Shown in pieces: positions 26,793 through 34,741 of a stretch of DNA of 64,000 nt. A program made the translations under genes and the position numbers. Origin of the DNA: an uncultured bacterium (GTDB lineage: Bacteria; Bacillota_I; Bacilli_A; RFN20; CAG-826); NCBI GenBank assembly GCA_949291375.1, contig CASEVI010000001.1, forward strand, positions 318,980 through 382,979, given 5' to 3'. Positions within the stretch are counted from its first letter, which is position 1, and each line of letters opens with the position of its first letter. The notes beneath the pieces are model-generated. The model did not search any database, was not told the DNA's origin, and worked only from the letters and a program-made list of their open reading frames with translations.

Positions 26793-27617
26793 TTAATTCT
26801 TAAAATATTTTTCTAATTCTTTTATTACGCCATCGTTATTATTATCAAATTCGGTAACATTTTTAGCATATTGTTTAATTTTTGGATTACCATTTTTCAT
26901 TAAATATGAATGATTATAATTTGATAGCATTTCAATATCATTATCAGCATCTCCAAAAACAAAAACATTATCTCTTTTTATACTTTCAATTTTTCTTAAT
27001 TCTTCTAAAGTATTTGCCTTAGAAACATTTTTATAGTGAATTTCACAATAAGGGCAATCCCGCCAAAATCTTAATTTATATTTGTTTTCTTTATCAATTT
27101 CTTTAAATTTGTTAAGCAAAGAATTTTTAGTTTCATCACTTTCGTCTTTCATTTTCATAACAAAGATGTAAGTTGATTTAATCATATTTTTATCGAATTT
27201 TTTATCGATAACTGCCATCTTATCTTTTTTAAAAAACGCGAATAAAAAATCGTCTTCTTTATCGCAATAAATATGATTATCATCTTCAGCAAGAATTGAA
27301 ATTACCTCTTTATTTATAACTTCTTTATAAAGTTTTTTAGTAAAAGAAGTATCTATTTTATAAGATATAGTCTTAAAATTATCATTTCTTGGATCAAAAG
27401 CAAGTGCTCCATTATATGAAATGATAGGAGAGGTTATATTCAAAAAATCATAATATTCAATTATGCTTCTAGGAGCTCTTCCTGAACAAATAACTATCAA
27501 ATTTCCATCTTTTTCTAATTTATTTAAATAGTTTTTAGTTGTTAAAGTAATTTCTTTATTATCGTTTAATAATGTTCCGTCTAAATCAAGAGCAATTAAA
27601 TGTTTATTATTTTCCAT
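26793..27617 (-). CDS. Cof-type HAD phosphatase
   Basis: About 274 aa. Motif I is IALDLDGTLLND, motif II VICSGRAPRS, and motif IV VFGDADNDIEML; the cap is of the C2B type. Substrate unknown. The start at 27617 (MENNKHLIALDLDG) fits the family; an in-frame ATG at 27641 would add 8 residues. Neither has a clear ribosome-binding site. From 27617 it overlaps the trpS stop by 11 bases, so it is co-transcribed with trpS. Distinct in sequence from the HAD gene at 18206. Confidence 0.88.
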   Translation of the reverse strand: MENNKHLIALDLDGTLLNDNKEITLTTKNYLNKLEKDGNLIVICSGRAPRSIIEYYDFLNITSPIISYNGALAFDPRNDNFKTISYKIDTSFTKKLYKEVINKEVISILAEDDNHIYCDKEDDFLFAFFKKDKMAVIDKKFDKNMIKSTYIFVMKMKDESDETKNSLLNKFKEIDKENKYKLRFWRDCPYCEIHYKNVSKANTLEELRKIESIKRDNVFVFGDADNDIEMLSNYNHSYLMKNGNPKIKQYAKNVTEFDNNNDGVIKELEKYFKN

Positions 27618-28596
27618 AAATACCGACTGTTTTTTGGACATTTTTTAAAGTAATAGAGGCAACAGCTTTAGCTTTTTTTGCACCTTCTTTTAAAACTTCA
27701 TCAACAAGATTTGAACTAATGATTCCGTTATATTTATTTTGTATTTTTGAAATTGTATCAATAACAACGCTAGCAACTTCTTTTTTAAAATCACCATAAC
27801 GATGGCAATCTTTAAAATGTTCTTCAGCTTCTTCAACACTAATATCTTTTAATGAAGCATAAATCATTAAAAGATTGGAGATTCCAGGTTTATTTTCTTT
27901 ATCATATTTAATGTCTGAACCCAAATCTGTTGTAGCTCTCATAATTTTCTTTTCGATTGACTTTAAATTTTCTAAAAGGAAAATATCACCTTTTTCATCG
28001 CTTTTTGACATCTTTTTAGTTGGGTCGCTTAAAGACATAATTCTTGCGCCAACTTGAGGAACGATTGGTTCAGGCATAACAAATATTTCTTTGTTATAAC
28101 GAGTGTTGAATCTATGAACCAAGTTTCTACATAATTCAACATGCTGTTTTTGGTCTTCTCCAACAGGAACAACGTCTGCATTATAAAGTAAAATATCAGC
28201 ACACATTAGCACTGGATATGCAAATAAGCCAAGTCCAATAGCATTTTGGTTTAATTTTTTGCTTTTATCTTTAAATTGGGTCATTCTTGATAACTCACCC
28301 ATATAAAGATAATTTTGTAATATTGAATTTAATTCGCTATGTTCTGACACATCGCTTTGTAAAAAGATTGTTGTTTTATTTGGGTCGAGCCCACATGCTA
28401 AATATAAAGCTACTAAATCACGAGTATTATTTTTTAAATAATCTGGATCAATAGGAAGAGTTAATGCATGCAAATCAGCAACAAATATAAAATTTTCGTA
28501 CTCTTCTTGAAATTTTGGGAAATTTTTTAAAGCCCCAATATAATTGCCTAATGTTAATTTTCCGGTAGGTTTAATACCACTTAATGATCTTTTCAT
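27607..28596 (-). CDS. trpS: Tryptophanyl-tRNA synthetase
   Basis: 329-aa class I aminoacyl-tRNA synthetase. The N-terminal SGIKPTGKLTLGNYIGAL holds the HIGH-equivalent, FVADLHALT follows, GEDQKQHVELCR is the tryptophan/ATP region, and KKMSKSDEKG is the KMSKS loop. It charges tRNA-Trp. It starts 63 bases from cysS on the opposite strand, so there is no room for a T-box leader. Confidence 0.96.
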   Translation of the reverse strand: MKRSLSGIKPTGKLTLGNYIGALKNFPKFQEEYENFIFVADLHALTLPIDPDYLKNNTRDLVALYLACGLDPNKTTIFLQSDVSEHSELNSILQNYLYMGELSRMTQFKDKSKKLNQNAIGLGLFAYPVLMCADILLYNADVVPVGEDQKQHVELCRNLVHRFNTRYNKEIFVMPEPIVPQVGARIMSLSDPTKKMSKSDEKGDIFLLENLKSIEKKIMRATTDLGSDIKYDKENKPGISNLLMIYASLKDISVEEAEEHFKDCHRYGDFKKEVASVVIDTISKIQNKYNGIISSNLVDEVLKEGAKKAKAVASITLKNVQKTVGIYGK

Positions 28597-28644
28597 ACGT
28601 TAAGAATGATAGCATTAAAGATAGAAAATATCAATTTATGGTTG

Positions 28645-28650
28645 TATAAT
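28645..28650 (+). promoter_or_regulatory. -10 element of cysS, very close to the start codon
   Basis: TATAAT ends nine bases before the cysS ATG, so the 5' UTR should be only about 2-4 bases. No good -35 is visible. Confidence 0.5.
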
Positions 28651-28659
28651 TGGGTGGCT

Positions 28660-29991
28660 ATGGAAATTAAATTTTATAACTCTTTAACTAATAAAGTTGA
28701 AACTTTTAAGCCAATTAAAGAAGATGAAGTTTCAATCTATGTTTGCGGTCCAACAGTTTATAATTTTCCTCATATTGGAAATATTAGACCAGTCGTCTTT
28801 TTTGATACATTAAGAAAATTTTTGGAGACTGTTGGTTATAAAGTAACATACGTTTCAAATTTTACTGATGTCGATGATAAAATTATTAATAAAGCTCAAG
28901 AAGAGAAAATTACTGAAAAAGAATTAACAGATTATTATATTAGTGAATATCTAAAAACACTTGATGATTTTCATGTAAAAAGAGCTTCTCAAAATCCTCG
29001 TGTAAGCGAATATATGAATCAAATCATTGCTTATATAAACGATTTGGTTAAGAAGGGAAGTGCTTATGTAAATGGTGGAGAAGTATTTTTTGATGTTTTA
29101 AGTGATAAAAAATATGGAGAACTATCAAAAATTAATTTAAACGATCTTATTAACGGTGCTCGAATTGATGTTAATGAAAAGAAAAAATCTCCTTTAGATT
29201 TTTTGCTTTGGAAAGATACAAAAGTTGGAATTAAACGGAACTCACCTTGGGGTGAAGGTCGCCCTGGTTGGCATACAGAATGTTGCGTCATGATTCATTC
29301 AATTTTTAATGGAAAAATTGATATTCATGGCGGTGGAAGCGATTTAAAATTTCCACATCATGAAAATGAAATCGCTCAAAGTGAAGCACATGATGGAAAT
29401 ACTTTAGCAAATTTTTGGATTCATAATGCTATGATGAATATTAATGGCGATAAAATGTCAAAATCTTTGGGTAATGTCATTTTAGCAAAAGATGCAATTA
29501 AAGAATATGGTGCAAATTTAATAAGATTACTGCTTTTAAACGCCCCATATCGTTCAATTATTGATTTTAGCGATGAATCTTTACAAAACAATAAAGCTAT
29601 TTTAAATAAAATTGAATTTGTCATTAAACAATCAAATTTAATTTTAAATTTAAATAACATTAATTTAGAAGGCGAAGCCTCCAAACTTGCTCCCTTTTTA
29701 GAAGCGTTGAGTAATGATATGAATATTCCTAATGGAATTACTTATTTACATGAATTAATTAAAGAATCAAATATTGAAATTAGGAAAAAAGACCGAAATT
29801 TAGATGTGATTGCTGCTAATTTTTATACAATCAATAAAATTTTATATATATTAGGAATCGCTGTTCCTTTTAAAAAATTTAATGATGAAGAAATAACCTT
29901 ATATAACGAATATTTAAATGCTAAAGCAAATAAAAATTTCGAACTTTCTGACAACTTAAGAAACGAACTTATAAAAAAAGGTTTATTATAG
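28660..29991 (+). CDS. cysS: Cysteinyl-tRNA synthetase
   Basis: 443 aa. YVCGPTVYNFPHIGNIR contains the zinc Cys and HIGH-type motif. GRPGWHTECCVMIHS and HGGGSDLKFPHHENE are zinc/Cys-site signatures, and NGDKMSKSLGN is the KMSKS loop. It charges tRNA-Cys. The start is at MEIKFYNS; an upstream frame extension lacks family similarity. The C-terminus is somewhat short for the family. In Bacillus, mrnC and rlmB follow cysS; here an mgtC gene is interposed. Confidence 0.96.
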   Translation: MEIKFYNSLTNKVETFKPIKEDEVSIYVCGPTVYNFPHIGNIRPVVFFDTLRKFLETVGYKVTYVSNFTDVDDKIINKAQEEKITEKELTDYYISEYLKTLDDFHVKRASQNPRVSEYMNQIIAYINDLVKKGSAYVNGGEVFFDVLSDKKYGELSKINLNDLINGARIDVNEKKKSPLDFLLWKDTKVGIKRNSPWGEGRPGWHTECCVMIHSIFNGKIDIHGGGSDLKFPHHENEIAQSEAHDGNTLANFWIHNAMMNINGDKMSKSLGNVILAKDAIKEYGANLIRLLLLNAPYRSIIDFSDESLQNNKAILNKIEFVIKQSNLILNLNNINLEGEASKLAPFLEALSNDMNIPNGITYLHELIKESNIEIRKKDRNLDVIAANFYTINKILYILGIAVPFKKFNDEEITLYNEYLNAKANKNFELSDNLRNELIKKGLL

Positions 29992-30001
29992 AAGAAGTTT
30001 T

Positions 30002-30009
30002 GATATAAT
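30002..30009 (+). promoter_or_regulatory. Extended -10 promoter of mgtC
   Basis: A TG, one base, then TATAAT (30004-30009), giving a leader of about 20 bases that contains GAGGG before the ATG. Confidence 0.6.
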
Positions 30010-30036
30010 TAAGTCCCAAACATTTGAGGGCTTTAT

Positions 30037-30795
30037 ATGATTTTAACAAATAATTATACGACTCCTATGTCGATAGACGGAGAAATTGTCCACTTTTTTG
30101 AAACTGGTTTTAATGGCTTAGTTAATGAATACGTTGGTGTTTCATTATTAATTTTTCTTTCGATAATTTTTGCTGTTGGCTTTTCAGCAGCTATAGGAAT
30201 GCAAAGAGAAAAAAATGGCCATGCAGCAGGTTTTAGAACGCATCTTTTAATAGGCCTTGGCTCTGCTTTGATTATGATTATTTCGATTTATGCTGCCCCA
30301 GGAAGCTATGAAACTAGAGATCCAATGAGGTTAGCTGCTGCTGGAGTCACAGGTATAGGTTTTTTAGGGGCTGGAGCTATAATTCAAAACGGTTTTTCAA
30401 TTAGAGGTTTAACAAGTGCTGCATCTATTTGGATAACGATGGCTATTGGCATGTGTTCAGGTGCAGGTTATTTTATTGTTGGCTTTATAGTTACGGCTTT
30501 GACATTAATTTTCTTAACTTTCTTTCATAAAATCGAGGTTAAAGCTAGTTCTAAAAGCGCCGTCATTATGATAGTTACAAGAATTGAAGATAAAAGTTTA
30601 GATAAAATAATTACTGTTTGTAATGAAAATAATATTAAAGTTAGTGAATTATCATCTGAACTTGTTAAAGATGGGGATTCATATTTATTGAGAGTTGTAT
30701 TTAAAGGAACCGGGGAGAAAAAAGACGCTATGCCCGAGTTAGTTATGAAGTTAACACAAGAAATTCAACCTATTGAATGTAAGATATTGCACTAG
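30037..30795 (+). CDS. MgtC/SapB family membrane protein
   Basis: 252 aa. Four or five membrane segments occur in the first 160 residues, with the family hallmarks AIGMQREKNGHAAGFRTHLL (Arg-Glu-x4-Ala-G-x-RTH), GIGFLGAGAI and IRGLTSAASIW. A C-terminal soluble ACT-like domain (about 170-252) follows. MgtC proteins are tied to Mg2+ limitation and, in pathogens, to survival in host cells and F-ATPase control. Its position between cysS and rlmB is unusual. GAGGG supports the start. Confidence 0.92.
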   Translation: MILTNNYTTPMSIDGEIVHFFETGFNGLVNEYVGVSLLIFLSIIFAVGFSAAIGMQREKNGHAAGFRTHLLIGLGSALIMIISIYAAPGSYETRDPMRLAAAGVTGIGFLGAGAIIQNGFSIRGLTSAASIWITMAIGMCSGAGYFIVGFIVTALTLIFLTFFHKIEVKASSKSAVIMIVTRIEDKSLDKIITVCNENNIKVSELSSELVKDGDSYLLRVVFKGTGEKKDAMPELVMKLTQEIQPIECKILH

Positions 30796-30812
30796 TTGCA
30801 ATATTTTTTTTA
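30784..30812 (+). terminator. Intrinsic terminator overlapping the mgtC stop
   Basis: ATATTGCA pairs with TGCAATAT around a 5-base loop, followed by a T run. The mgtC stop codon is in the loop. Confidence 0.85.
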
Positions 30813-30918
30813 AAATATAATTTAGAATTTTTATAAAAAATATTATATTTTTTTAAAAATTTAATATATATGTTTTTACAATTTAAGACAATATTGTTTC
30901 ATTTTAGAAGGTAATTTT

Positions 30919-31626
30919 ATGGATATAATTTATGGCACAAACTCAGTTAGACAAGCGTTAGAAGCAAATCGTGTAAAAAAGTTAATTATTACAAACGATT
31001 TTAAAAACGAGGAGATCCTAAAATTGGCATCTGAGAAGAAGGTTGAGATTGAAAGAGTAACAAAAAAAGAATTAGATGGATTTGCTAGAAGCAAGAATTC
31101 ACAAAGTTGCATGGCCTATATCATTCCTTACAAACTATATTCATTGGATGAAATTTTAATTAACTCAACCAGTAACAAAAATAGGGTTATAGCAATTTTA
31201 GATGAATTGACTGACCCTAATAATTTAGGGGCGATAATAAGAAGTGCCGAAATATTTAATGTAGAAGCCTTGATTTATAAAAAAACTAATTCCGTTTCAC
31301 TTTCGCCATTAGTAGCTAAAATATCTTCAGGCGCAATAAACTACATTAAATGTTGTGAAGTAACTAATCTTTCAAGATCCATAAAGAAAATTAAAGAAAA
31401 TTCTTTTTGGGTTTATGGATTGGATGGAAACGCTAAAATGAATATTCAAGATTTAGATAAAAATAGAAATGTTTGTTTAGTTATTGGCTCAGAAGGCAAA
31501 GGAATTTCTAGGTTGGTAAAAGAAAATTGTGATGACTTGTTAAAAATACCTCAATATGGCCATACTCCATGTTTAAATGCTTCAAATGCAGCTGCTATAG
31601 CTTTTTATGAATTAAGAAGAAAATAA
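30919..31626 (+). CDS. rlmB: RlmB-type 23S rRNA 2'-O-ribose methyltransferase (SpoU family)
   Basis: 235 aa. The N-terminal substrate-binding domain (about 1-75) is followed by a SPOUT trefoil-knot domain with DELTDPNNLGAIIRSAE, LVIGSEGKGIS and IPQYGHTPCLNASNAAAI. It methylates the Gm2251-type site in 23S rRNA. In Firmicutes it lies between mrnC and sigH; mrnC and yacP appear to be missing here. It leads directly into the sigma-factor-like gene 34 bases downstream. Confidence 0.93.
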   Translation: MDIIYGTNSVRQALEANRVKKLIITNDFKNEEILKLASEKKVEIERVTKKELDGFARSKNSQSCMAYIIPYKLYSLDEILINSTSNKNRVIAILDELTDPNNLGAIIRSAEIFNVEALIYKKTNSVSLSPLVAKISSGAINYIKCCEVTNLSRSIKKIKENSFWVYGLDGNAKMNIQDLDKNRNVCLVIGSEGKGISRLVKENCDDLLKIPQYGHTPCLNASNAAAIAFYELRRK

Positions 31627-31660
31627 ACGCTCCGATATAACCCTTAGGAGGTTCTATTTT

Positions 31661-32248
31661 ATGGACAATAATTTCTACATTAGATCGAAACTTGAAGATG
31701 AATTTGCGCAAAAAATTTTATTTGAACATTATGTTAATATTTCTTTGCCTATAACAAAGAAATACGTTAGATCATCAACTAACACTTCTGGAATACTTTA
31801 TGAGGATTTAGAAGAACTTATAATCGATTCGTTTGAAACGATAATTTATTCTGAAGATATTTTGTATAAAACTGATGATTTCTTTAAATTCATTTATATT
31901 CAAAGAATAAAAGATTTTTTTAGAAAAAGATTACGCAAAAATGAAATTTTACAAAAATTTATTTATGATTGTGGATATTTACTTAACCAAGACAATGAGA
32001 TATCAGTAGATACTCATCGCGCATATTCAAATGGTCATGAAGTTTTGGATAAAATTGTTAGCGATAAAAAATCTGAACTAACAAAGCAAGAGAAAATTAT
32101 TTTAATTTTATATTCCAATTCATATACCATTGATGAAATCTCACGAATTTTAAAAGTATGTTATTCTTGCGTATTTAGAAAGCTTAAATCTGCTCAAAAG
32201 AAGTGCAAAAAATACATTAACACATATTTACCCGAACTTGTTTATTAA
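31661..32248 (+). CDS. sigH: Sigma-70-family factor, SigH-like by position
   Basis: 195 aa. A region 2-like helical part (about 10-100, with DDFFKFIYIQRIKDFFRKRL) and a clear region 4 HTH near the C-terminus (LTKQEKIILILYSNSYTIDEISRILKV, then a recognition helix) are visible. It sits exactly where sigH lies in Firmicutes, between rlmB and rpmG-secE-nusG. The sequence is divergent in region 2. AGGAGG precedes the start. No sporulation gene is present here, so a competence or stress role, as for SigH in non-sporulating relatives, is an inference. Confidence 0.8.
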   Translation: MDNNFYIRSKLEDEFAQKILFEHYVNISLPITKKYVRSSTNTSGILYEDLEELIIDSFETIIYSEDILYKTDDFFKFIYIQRIKDFFRKRLRKNEILQKFIYDCGYLLNQDNEISVDTHRAYSNGHEVLDKIVSDKKSELTKQEKIILILYSNSYTIDEISRILKVCYSCVFRKLKSAQKKCKKYINTYLPELVY

Positions 32249-32278
32249 TATTTTTGCCATATAGCCAGCAAAAAATGT

Positions 32279-32307
32279 TTGACAATAGAACCTTGTTTCA
32301 CTATATT
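32279..32307 (+). promoter_or_regulatory. Promoter of rpmG-secE-nusG
   Basis: Perfect TTGACA, 17-base spacer, TATATT. It lies just after the sigH-like stop and about 34 bases before rpmG. Confidence 0.85.
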
Positions 32308-32341
32308 TTTTATAGTTTGTGTGTTATAAATAATAATTGAT

Positions 32342-32491
32342 ATGAGAAAGAAAGTTATTTTAATATGCAGCGAATGTCTTGCTAGAAACTATACAACAAC
32401 AAAAAGAGAAGAAGATCGCGACTCACGAATTGAGCTAAAGAAATTCTGTCCTCGTTGTAATAAGTATACAATTCATAAAGAATCTAAATAA
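32342..32491 (+). CDS. rpmG: Ribosomal protein L33 (bL33), zinc-binding form
   Basis: 49 aa, starting [17 protein letters not shown]. Four cysteines in two CxxC pairs (CSEC and CPRC) mark the zinc-containing C+ form. The gene precedes secE, as in Firmicutes. No ribosome-binding site can be seen in the TAATAATTGAT stretch before the ATG, unlike most genes here; TATAAA 11 bases upstream could be a second -10. Confidence 0.93.
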   Translation: MRKKVILICSECLARNYTTTKREEDRDSRIELKKFCPRCNKYTIHKESK

Positions 32492-32513
32492 GTAAGACGA
32501 AGGAAGGAAAAAT

Positions 32514-32711
32514 ATGAAAAGTGTCTTAAGATATTTTAAAGGCGTAGGTAGAGAAACAAAAAGAATTAAGTGGCCAGATAGAGAAACATTTATTCCATCA
32601 ATGGTCGTTGTTATTTGTATTGCTATTTTTGCAGGAATTTTCCTTTCTCTTGAGGATCTTGCAACCGCAACAATCCTTGAGCAACTAAGAAATGCTTTTG
32701 AAAGTATTTAA
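32514..32711 (+). CDS. secE: SecE protein translocase subunit
   Basis: 65 aa, the short single-helix Gram-positive SecE. An amphipathic N-terminal region with KRIKWPDRETF (the conserved KVxWPxxxE motif) precedes one membrane segment (about residues 33-55). It clamps SecY in the translocon. GAAGGA precedes the start; nusG follows 21 bases after the stop. Confidence 0.94.
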   Translation: MKSVLRYFKGVGRETKRIKWPDRETFIPSMVVVICIAIFAGIFLSLEDLATATILEQLRNAFESI

Positions 32712-32732
32712 TTAAATCTTTGAGGTTATTTT

Positions 32733-33329
32733 ATGGGCGAAGAAAAAGTATCTGAAAAACAATGGTATGCTGTAACAACATTTATTGGTCATGAACAAAA
32801 AGCAGCAGAGAATATTAGAACAAGAATTGAAACATACGATTTGAGCAAATATATTTTTAGAGTTATTGTTGCTGAAGAAAAAGTTCCTTCAATTAATAAA
32901 AACGGTGATCCTGTAATGAGAAGAAATAAAGAAACAGGCGAAATGGAACAAAAATATAAAATCGTTAATCTTTATCCAGGATACGTATTTGTTGAAATGA
33001 TTATGACTGACGATGTTTGGTATGTTGTTAGAAACACTCCTGAAGTTACAGGTATTACTGGATCAAGTGGTGGAGGACAAAAACCTACACCTATTACTTC
33101 TAGAGAAATAGAAGCTGTTTTAAAAAGAATGGGAATGGTCGACTTCGCAATGTATGAAAATTATCATGTTGGAGATCTTGTTAAGATCATTCATGGTACA
33201 TTTGATGGTGTCGAAGGGACAATTATGTCGATTGATAAAGAAGCTGGAACCGTTAAAGTTGATGTCATCTTCTTTGGTAGACACACTCCAGTTGATGTCG
33301 ATTTCTCCGAAATTGTTCATATTTCTTAA
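32733..33329 (+). CDS. nusG: Transcription elongation factor NusG
   Basis: 198 aa. The N-terminal NGN domain (WYAVTTFIGHEQKAAENI, then LYPGYVFVEM and VRNTPEVTGITG) and a C-terminal KOW domain (VGDLVKIIHGTFDGVEGTI) are present. It binds RNA polymerase to affect pausing and termination and couples it to the ribosome. It is followed by a terminator, so L11 and later genes use a separate promoter. Confidence 0.96.
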   Translation: MGEEKVSEKQWYAVTTFIGHEQKAAENIRTRIETYDLSKYIFRVIVAEEKVPSINKNGDPVMRRNKETGEMEQKYKIVNLYPGYVFVEMIMTDDVWYVVRNTPEVTGITGSSGGGQKPTPITSREIEAVLKRMGMVDFAMYENYHVGDLVKIIHGTFDGVEGTIMSIDKEAGTVKVDVIFFGRHTPVDVDFSEIVHIS

Positions 33330-33332
33330 TCA

Positions 33333-33358
33333 AAACTCCTTATATAGGGAGTTTTTTT
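33333..33358 (+). terminator. Intrinsic terminator after nusG
   Basis: AAACTCC pairs with GGAGTTT, followed by a T run. Confidence 0.85.
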
Positions 33359-33378
33359 CTCGTTAAGTAAAAATTCTA

Positions 33379-33407
33379 TTGATACCATCACTTGTTTAAG
33401 GTAAAAT
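33379..33407 (+). promoter_or_regulatory. Promoter of rplK-rplA
   Basis: TTGATA, 17-base spacer, TAAAAT. The following leader of about 85 bases contains GCACA/TGTGC and GTAG/CTAC inverted repeats. Confidence 0.7.
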
Positions 33408-33498
33408 AATTAAGCACAATTTTGTGTGCGTAATTTTTTTGTAGGAGAAGAGCGATACTTCGTACTACATATCTATTTGTAAAAAGGAGAATTTAACA

Positions 33499-33912
33499 AT
33501 GGGTAAAAAAATCGCAAAGGTTGTTAAAATGGAACTTCCTGGCGGGGATGCAAAACCAGGACCAAAATTAGCATCAGCTGGCGTCGTTATGCCAAAATTC
33601 TGTACAGAATTCAATGCTAAAACAGCCGATAGAAAAGGTGAAGTCGTTCCTGTTATTATTACAGCTTACGAAGATAAAACCTTTGATATGGAAATTAAAA
33701 CTTCCCCAGTTACTGGTCTTTTACTTAAGGCTGCAGGAATTTCAAAGGGTAGTGCTAATGCAAAGACAACAATTGTTGGCCAAGTAACAAAAGCACAAAT
33801 TAAAGAAATTGCAGAATACAAGATGCCAGATTTAAATGCAAATGATATCGATGCAGCTTGTAGAATTGTTGAAGGCAGTGCTCGTAATATGGGCATTAAA
33901 GTCGTTGATTAA
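33499..33912 (+). CDS. rplK: Ribosomal protein L11 (uL11)
   Basis: 137 aa. The N-terminal domain has FCTEFNAKTADRKGEVVPV and the C-terminal rRNA-binding domain has KMPDLNANDIDAACRIVEGSARNMGI. It forms the stalk base with 23S rRNA. The usual PPVGPALGQAGVNI stretch of the N-domain is replaced by PGPKLASAGVVMPK, a clear divergence near the thiostrepton site. GGAG precedes the start; rplA follows. Confidence 0.95.
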   Translation: MGKKIAKVVKMELPGGDAKPGPKLASAGVVMPKFCTEFNAKTADRKGEVVPVIITAYEDKTFDMEIKTSPVTGLLLKAAGISKGSANAKTTIVGQVTKAQIKEIAEYKMPDLNANDIDAACRIVEGSARNMGIKVVD

Positions 33913-33931
33913 TTTTAAAGGAGAGTAAAAG

Positions 33932-34612
33932 ATGAAGCATAGTAAAAAATATCAGGCTGCTTTAAAATTAGTTGATAAAACAAAAGCATATTCAATTAAA
34001 GAAGCAGTCGAAGTTATTGGAAAAACATCAACAACTAAATTTGATGCATCAGTTGGTATTTCATTTAGTTTAAATATCAATACAAAAGCAGCTGATCAAC
34101 AAATTAGAGGAACTGTTATTCTTCCAGCAGGTAGTGGTAAAAACGTTAGAGTTTGTGCTATTACTTCTAAAGTTGATGAGGCAAAAGCTGCAGGCGCAGA
34201 TTTTGCAGGCGGAAAAGATTTATTAGAAAAAATTTCTAATGAAAAATGGTTTGACTTTGATGTCATGTGTGCAACTCCTGAAATGATGGGTGAAATTGGT
34301 AAATTAGGTCGTATTTTAGGTCCTAAAGGATTAATGCCAAACCCAAAAACTGGAACAGTTGGACCAGATATCACAAAAATGGTCACCGAGCTTAAAGCTG
34401 GTAAAGTTGAATACCGTGCTGATAAAGATGGCAACGTTAACTTAGCAGTTGGCAAATGTTCATTCGAGCCAGCTAAATTAGAAGAAAATGTTAACACTGT
34501 TGTTAACCAAATCTTAAAAGTTAGACCAGCTAGTGTTAAAGGTGTTTATGTTAAATCATGCCACCTTGCAACAACAATGGGTCCATCAGTTAAATTAGCA
34601 GTTGGTGATTAA
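33932..34612 (+). CDS. rplA: Ribosomal protein L1 (uL1)
   Basis: 226 aa, typical length. GRILGPKGLMPNPKTGTVG, the L1 signature, is near residues 128-146, with KAGKVEYRADKDGNV following. It forms the mobile L1 stalk at the E site and in many bacteria represses its own operon. GGAGAG precedes the start. The L10 leader begins just after the stop. Confidence 0.97.
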   Translation: MKHSKKYQAALKLVDKTKAYSIKEAVEVIGKTSTTKFDASVGISFSLNINTKAADQQIRGTVILPAGSGKNVRVCAITSKVDEAKAAGADFAGGKDLLEKISNEKWFDFDVMCATPEMMGEIGKLGRILGPKGLMPNPKTGTVGPDITKMVTELKAGKVEYRADKDGNVNLAVGKCSFEPAKLEENVNTVVNQILKVRPASVKGVYVKSCHLATTMGPSVKLAVGD

Positions 34613-34624
34613 TTAAATTAGTTT

Positions 34625-34705
34625 TGTAGGATAAATATACCAAAGACAGTAACGGGCTTAGCCTTAATTATGTTACCGAGGTTAAAAATAGATATAAAAA
34701 CCTTA
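34625..34705 (+). promoter_or_regulatory. Ribosomal protein L10 leader
   Basis: The leader before rplJ has the conserved order ACCAAAGACAGTAACGGG ... CCTTAAT ... TTACCGAGGT that matches the L10 leader, where the L10-L12 complex binds to repress rplJ-rplL. It lies between rplA and rplJ, the normal place. Confidence 0.82.
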
Positions 34706-34736
34706 TTGTATATATATCCTCAATATATAAGGAGGT
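34704..34736 (+). promoter_or_regulatory. Hairpin that can mask the rplJ ribosome-binding site
   Basis: CCTTATTGTATAT can pair with ATATATAAGG, whose last bases are part of the AAGGAGGT before the rplJ ATG. It could be the output structure of the L10 leader. Confidence 0.5.
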
Positions 34737-34741
34737 AAAAG

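Noticed and set aside
28597-28659. T-box leader for trpS or cysS
   Set aside because: The divergent gap is only about 63 bases, far too short for a T-box, and no T-box core is visible.
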